Below, one piece after another: positions 61,164 through 64,000 of a DNA stretch of 64,000 nt; the stretch's first letter is position 1; each line of letters opens with the position of its first letter. Source of the DNA: CAWCAW01 sp963714125. GTDB lineage: Bacteria; Actinomycetota; Acidimicrobiia; Acidimicrobiales; UBA8190. The stretch covers positions 1,426,001 through 1,490,000 of the forward strand of contig OY970234.1 in assembly GCA_963714125.1 (NCBI GenBank). The letters are read 5' to 3'. Below the pieces are notes generated by a model. The model saw nothing but the letters and a program-made list of their open reading frames with translations, was not told the origin of the DNA and ran no database searches. Made by a program: the position numbers and the translations under genes.

Positions 61164-61394
61164 TCTCACAACGCCCACCACCTCGGCTTTGAGGACCGGA
61201 GCCAGGTCGACGGTCATCCGGAAATGCTCAAGGCTAGGACGGAGGTGTGACTGGTAAGTCGTTGCCAAAAAAAGTTCACGAGTAATGTGGGGCCTGTGAG
61301 GCTGATACCGAGGGCTGATTACAGCAGATAGGTTTGCTGTTTTCGGTGACGACGGACCAGCGTTTTCCCTGGTCAGCACAGCGTTCAGTGCGCT

Positions 61395-61442
61395 CTGGCT
61401 TACAACCAGCAGGTCGGGGGTTCGAGTCCCTCAGCGCCCACT
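61395..61442 (+). repeat. Right attachment repeat (attR core)
   Basis: A 48 bp perfect copy of 25602-25649, comprising the anticodon arm to 3' end of tRNA-Val with no 5' half of a tRNA beside it. It marks the right end of the island and is the displaced original 3' end of the tRNA gene. Confidence 0.92.
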
Positions 61443-61474
61443 CGTTGAGGTTGACCCCTTTCGGTGGACCGAGG

Positions 61475-62265
61475 TTATGACAATGCGGCCTGCTGGTTGT
61501 GGGTTGAGTGTAGGTCCTCGAATTCGGTCGGGGTCAGGTAGTTCAGTGCGCTGTGGCGCCGGGCTCTGGTGTAGAAGAAGTTCTCGAAGTAGTCGGCCAT
61601 ACCGACGGAGTTGGAGGTCCCACGGTGCCCATGGAGCTGATGAGGCCCAAGCGCCGCATGTTCTTCGTGAAAGCCCAAGAGGTGTATTGGCTGGGATCCG
61701 TGGTCGGAATGGACAACGGTCGAAGTCCTTGGCCCTGTTGACGGCGTCGATCACAAGAGCGGATTCGCAACGTCGATCGATGGCCCAGCCCACCACTTTG
61801 CGGCTGAAAAGGTCGAGCACAACGCAGCAATGGATCTTTCCTTCGTCGGGTGCTCGGCGATATCGGTCAACCACAGGTGGTTGCGCCGACTGGCCACGAA
61901 CGATCGCTGGACGAGATCCTCGGCGGTGGCGATGTTTTTGAGATTCTTGACCCCGTTTTTGGGCCCAGGCAGGCCTTGGAGGCCCAGTTCGCGCACGATC
62001 CTCCAGAGCAACTTCTTGTTCACGATGAGACCCTGTTCGATCTCGAGAGTGGCTCGGACCCGCAACATTCCATAGGTTCCACGCGACCTGGCATGGATCT
62101 CGGTGATGGCGTCGGAGAGGAGCAACCGGCGAATCGCACGGTCTGATGGATGGCCGAACCTCATCTTGTAATAGGTCGAACGGCCAAGATCCACGAGCTG
62201 GCAGGCGGCGCGTTCGGAATAGCCCAGGTTGTTCAGCCCTCGGACAACCTGGAACTTCGGCGGGA
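61475..62265 (-). pseudogene. Decayed IS3-family orfB transposase
   Basis: The transposase is readable only by changing frame several times. The 5' part includes LVDLGRSTYYKM, ARSRGTYGMLRV and NHLWLTDIAEHPTKE (Asp). The middle is GKIHCCVVLDLFSRKVVGWAID in the next frame. The 3' part is SWAFTKNMRRLGLISSMG in another, then the Glu region ENFFYTRARRHSALNYLTP. An IS end-like GAGGTTGACCCCTTTCGG lies at 61446-61463, three bases after the att repeat. Not functional. Confidence 0.8.
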
Positions 62266-62326
62266 TGGCCCACTATCCAGCACCCTTTTGTGCCTCGATT
62301 GAAACAACACTGAGCCGATTGTCTCG

Positions 62327-62788
62327 ATGATGTGCTCGGCTTCCCTTGCTGCCGTGGCCAATGGCCGGACTCTGCTTTCCGATCTCCGCGCCATCCGCCA
62401 AGGCTGGAATGAGCGCGTCAAGTTTCGCAGCGGTTCTGATTACATGCGGCTGGCCGACCTTGTCGTTCGCCAGCCCGTCATTACGACGGACGTCGTCGTG
62501 ATAGAGCTGAACATTCTGCCGAACAACGTGCCCCGACTCGTGGGACGATTCGTGGAACATGAGGTTCTGACCCCCTCAAAGACGGGATCGAAAGGCAGGC
62601 TGATTTGGCGATCTGAGGAGGTTCTCGCCGAAGTGGATAGCTTCGCCGAGAGAGTGGGGCAGGCAGCTCGTAACCTGAGCAGGGGGTTCGGGAGTGCGTC
62701 GTGCGCGATCCCCACTCCCGCGCCCACAGGACACGTGAATCCCCCTGGGTTTGATGGAGACCCGCACGCTTTGATTTATGCGGCCTGA
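62327..62788 (+). pseudogene. C-terminal remnant of a Fic-family gene
   Basis: The frame encodes only the C-terminal helical and winged-helix part typical of Fic/DOC proteins: LLSDLRAIRQGWNERVK, YMRLADLVVRQPVIT, then IELNILPNNVPRLVGRFVEHEVL and RLIWRSEEVLAEVDSF. The catalytic HPFxxGNGR segment is absent and no start exists upstream, where the decayed IS3 element begins. A truncated gene, possibly part of the original chromosome or of an older island. Confidence 0.65.
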
Positions 62789-63074
62789 TTGGCGTCGCTT
62801 TGTTGACGGTAGTGGTTGGCTTCGAGCTCTGCCGGCGGGATGTCCCCGATCTCGGTGTGCAGGCGTGCGGTGTTGAACCAGTCGACGTATGCCAAGGTGG
62901 CCACTTCGACGTCGTCGGCTGTCCGCCATGGCCCTTGGGGTGCGATCAGCTCGGTCTTGTACAGCCCGATCGTTGTCTCGGCCATGGCGTTGTCGTATGA
63001 ATCGCCCACGCTTCCAATCGATGGGGCGGCACCGACTTCGGCCAAACGCTCGGTATATCGAATTGAGGTGTACT
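62776..63074 (-). pseudogene. 3' fragment of an IS3-family orfB
   Basis: C-terminal 100 residues of a second IS3-group transposase: QYTSIRYTERLAEVG, IGSVGDSYDNAMAETTIG (catalytic Glu) and WVDWFN-like YVDWFNTARLH. The N-terminal part is missing because the frame ends at the IS30-family element starting near 63075. It differs from the other IS3 elements in the window. Confidence 0.82.
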
Positions 63075-64000
63075 GACCGAATTCAACTGGTCGAAACAAC
63101 ACCCGCTTCTTGAAGAGACAGTAGGCGGTCGTTGAAGGCCTCGGCGGGTGTCTTCCATCCGAGCGTCTTGCGAGGCCGCGTGTTCAGCGCGTGTGCGACG
63201 GCTTCCACCTCCTCCGCCGACCAACGTGACAAGTCGGTGCCTTTCGGAAAATACTGGCGGAGCAGTCCGTTGGTGTTCTCGTTCGTGCCGCGCTGCCATG
63301 GTGATTGCGGGTCAGCGAAGAAGACCGGGATCCCGGTCTCGACCTTGAACTGAGCGTGCGCGGACATCTCCTTGCCGCGGTCCCAAGTGAGTGATCGCAC
63401 CAGCTGCTCTGGCAGCGCGGCCATCGAATTGGCGAGAGCGTTCTTCATCGTGATAGCGCCGTAGCCGGCGAGCGCCGGGCCGTTGTGCACCGTTTCCTTG
63501 TGCCGGTAGCCCTCCTCTCGGGGGAGGTGGACGAGCACGGTGTAACGAGTCGTGCGCTCGACGACGGTGCCAATCGCGGAGCGCTCGAGGCCAATGAGCA
63601 GATCGCCCTCCCAGTGCCCCGGAACGGCACGATCTTCGACCTCGGGCGGCCGTTCACTGATCAGCGTTTCGGGGGTGACGTGCGCCCAAGTCTTGCGACG
63701 GGAGCGCTCTCGAGGTGCTCGCAGCGCACGACCCGTGCGCAGGCACCAGACGAGCTCGCGCTTCAGTGCGCCACGCCCTTCGATGTAGAGCGACTGGTAG
63801 ATCGCCTCGTGGCTGATCCGCATCGTTACATCATTGGGGAAGTCGAGCTTGATCCGATGCGCGATCTGCTCGGGACTCCAGGCCCGTACCCACGCCCTGT
63901 CCTTTCGGTGGGGCTTGTTGTTGCCCGTCCATCGCGGTGGTCGAGGACCGGCCACCACCGAGCCGTCCGGTCTGGTGATCTCCCCCGACAGCCGCTCCTG
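63075..64000 (-). mobile_element. IS30-family element, continues beyond window
   Basis: Begins inside the IS3 orfB near 63075, with an end-like GAATTCAACTGGTCGAAACA. Contains most of an IS30-type transposase. The other end lies outside the window. Confidence 0.75.
63083..64000 (-). CDS. IS30-family transposase, N-terminus outside window
   Basis: About 305 visible residues of a DDE transposase. They include RAWSPEQIAHRI, HEAIYQSLY, GHWEGDLLIG (first Asp), LTWDRGKEMSAHAQF (second Asp) and SPWQRGTNENTNGLLRQYFPKGTDL with the catalytic Glu. These are the IS30 signatures. The frame is open to the window edge, so the N-terminal HTH domain is missing from view. The 3' end is complete. Confidence 0.92.
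   Translation of the reverse strand, partial: QERLSGEITRPDGSVVAGPRPPRWTGNNKPHRKDRAWVRAWSPEQIAHRIKLDFPNDVTMRISHEAIYQSLYIEGRGALKRELVWCLRTGRALRAPRERSRRKTWAHVTPETLISERPPEVEDRAVPGHWEGDLLIGLERSAIGTVVERTTRYTVLVHLPREEGYRHKETVHNGPALAGYGAITMKNALANSMAALPEQLVRSLTWDRGKEMSAHAQFKVETGIPVFFADPQSPWQRGTNENTNGLLRQYFPKGTDLSRWSAEEVEAVAHALNTRPRKTLGWKTPAEAFNDRLLSLQEAGVVSTS

Larger units (their letters stand above)
25602..61442 (+). mobile_element. Integrated genomic island in tRNA-Val, about 35.8 kb
   Basis: The ends are defined by a perfect 48 bp direct repeat: the 3' part of tRNA-Val at the left and an orphan copy at the right. A tyrosine integrase lies 100 bases inside the left end, as in most tRNA-targeting islands. 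The island carries Dam, an excisionase-like protein, iteron-like repeats, three further recombinases and many unknown genes. Its base composition is visibly less GC-rich than that of the flanking chromosome. It has no recognisable relaxase, TraB/FtsK translocase, terminase or capsid gene, so it may be a defective or hitch-hiking element. Confidence 0.9.

Noticed and set aside
25602..61442. Prophage or conjugative element
   Set aside because: No capsid, portal, tail, terminase, lysin, relaxase or TraB/FtsK-type genes could be found.

Overview
This 64 kb window looks like the chromosome of a high-GC Actinomycetota bacterium, most likely a member of class Acidimicrobiia. The left part carries the order uppS, recO, hemW, glyS, ppdK, dnaG, primary sigma factor. 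Its genes overlap by ATGA or GTGA, use many GTG starts, and are interspersed with secreted proteins and hotdog thioesterases typical of that group. The class assignment is inference from gene order and composition; the phylum is better supported.

Layout. 1-10538: housekeeping genes plus tRNA-Asn and an elongator-type CAT tRNA. 10677-25451: an accessory but chromosomal-looking stretch. It holds a very large protein with two cyclase domains, an AAA ATPase and TPR repeats (soluble-adenylyl-cyclase architecture), a secreted PKD-type protein, a relic of the CAT tRNA, an aldehyde dehydrogenase, an inositol-monophosphatase-family enzyme, a PaaI-type thioesterase, an MFS transporter fused to a cyclic-nucleotide-binding domain, and a secreted family-5 glycoside hydrolase. 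25574-25647: tRNA-Val(TAC).

25602-61442 is an integrated genomic island of about 35.8 kb. The 3' 46 bases of tRNA-Val plus two bases recur as a perfect 48 bp direct repeat at 61395-61442, and a tyrosine integrase lies just inside the left end. Its backbone holds the integrase, a phage-type Dam methyltransferase, an unknown protein in tandem with an excisionase-like HTH protein, and seven copies of a 15 bp iteron-like repeat. Its cargo is mostly unknown: large secreted repeat proteins, a Rieske protein, two HEPN-like paralogues, small HTH proteins, a STAS protein and zinc-ribbon proteins. A second tyrosine recombinase and two large serine recombinases are also present; one serine recombinase is fused to two helix-turn-helix domains but frameshifted. 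I see no conjugation or virion genes.

The island is heavily invaded by insertion sequences. An IS110-family element sits exactly at the orfA/orfB junction of an IS3-family element. This nested 2579 bp unit occurs twice, in opposite orientation, enclosing 15.6 kb. An IS256-family element (8 bp target duplication) carries a small second reading frame. Beyond the right attachment site, 61443-64000 is a graveyard: a decayed IS3 element, a C-terminal remnant of a Fic-family gene, and an IS30-family element inserted in another IS3 element.

The best candidates for something undescribed are the iteron/xis/unknown-protein module of the island, the recombinase-HTH fusion, the duplicated IS110-in-IS3 unit with a candidate bridge RNA, the tandem HEPN-like pair, and the built-in C1/C2 cyclase.
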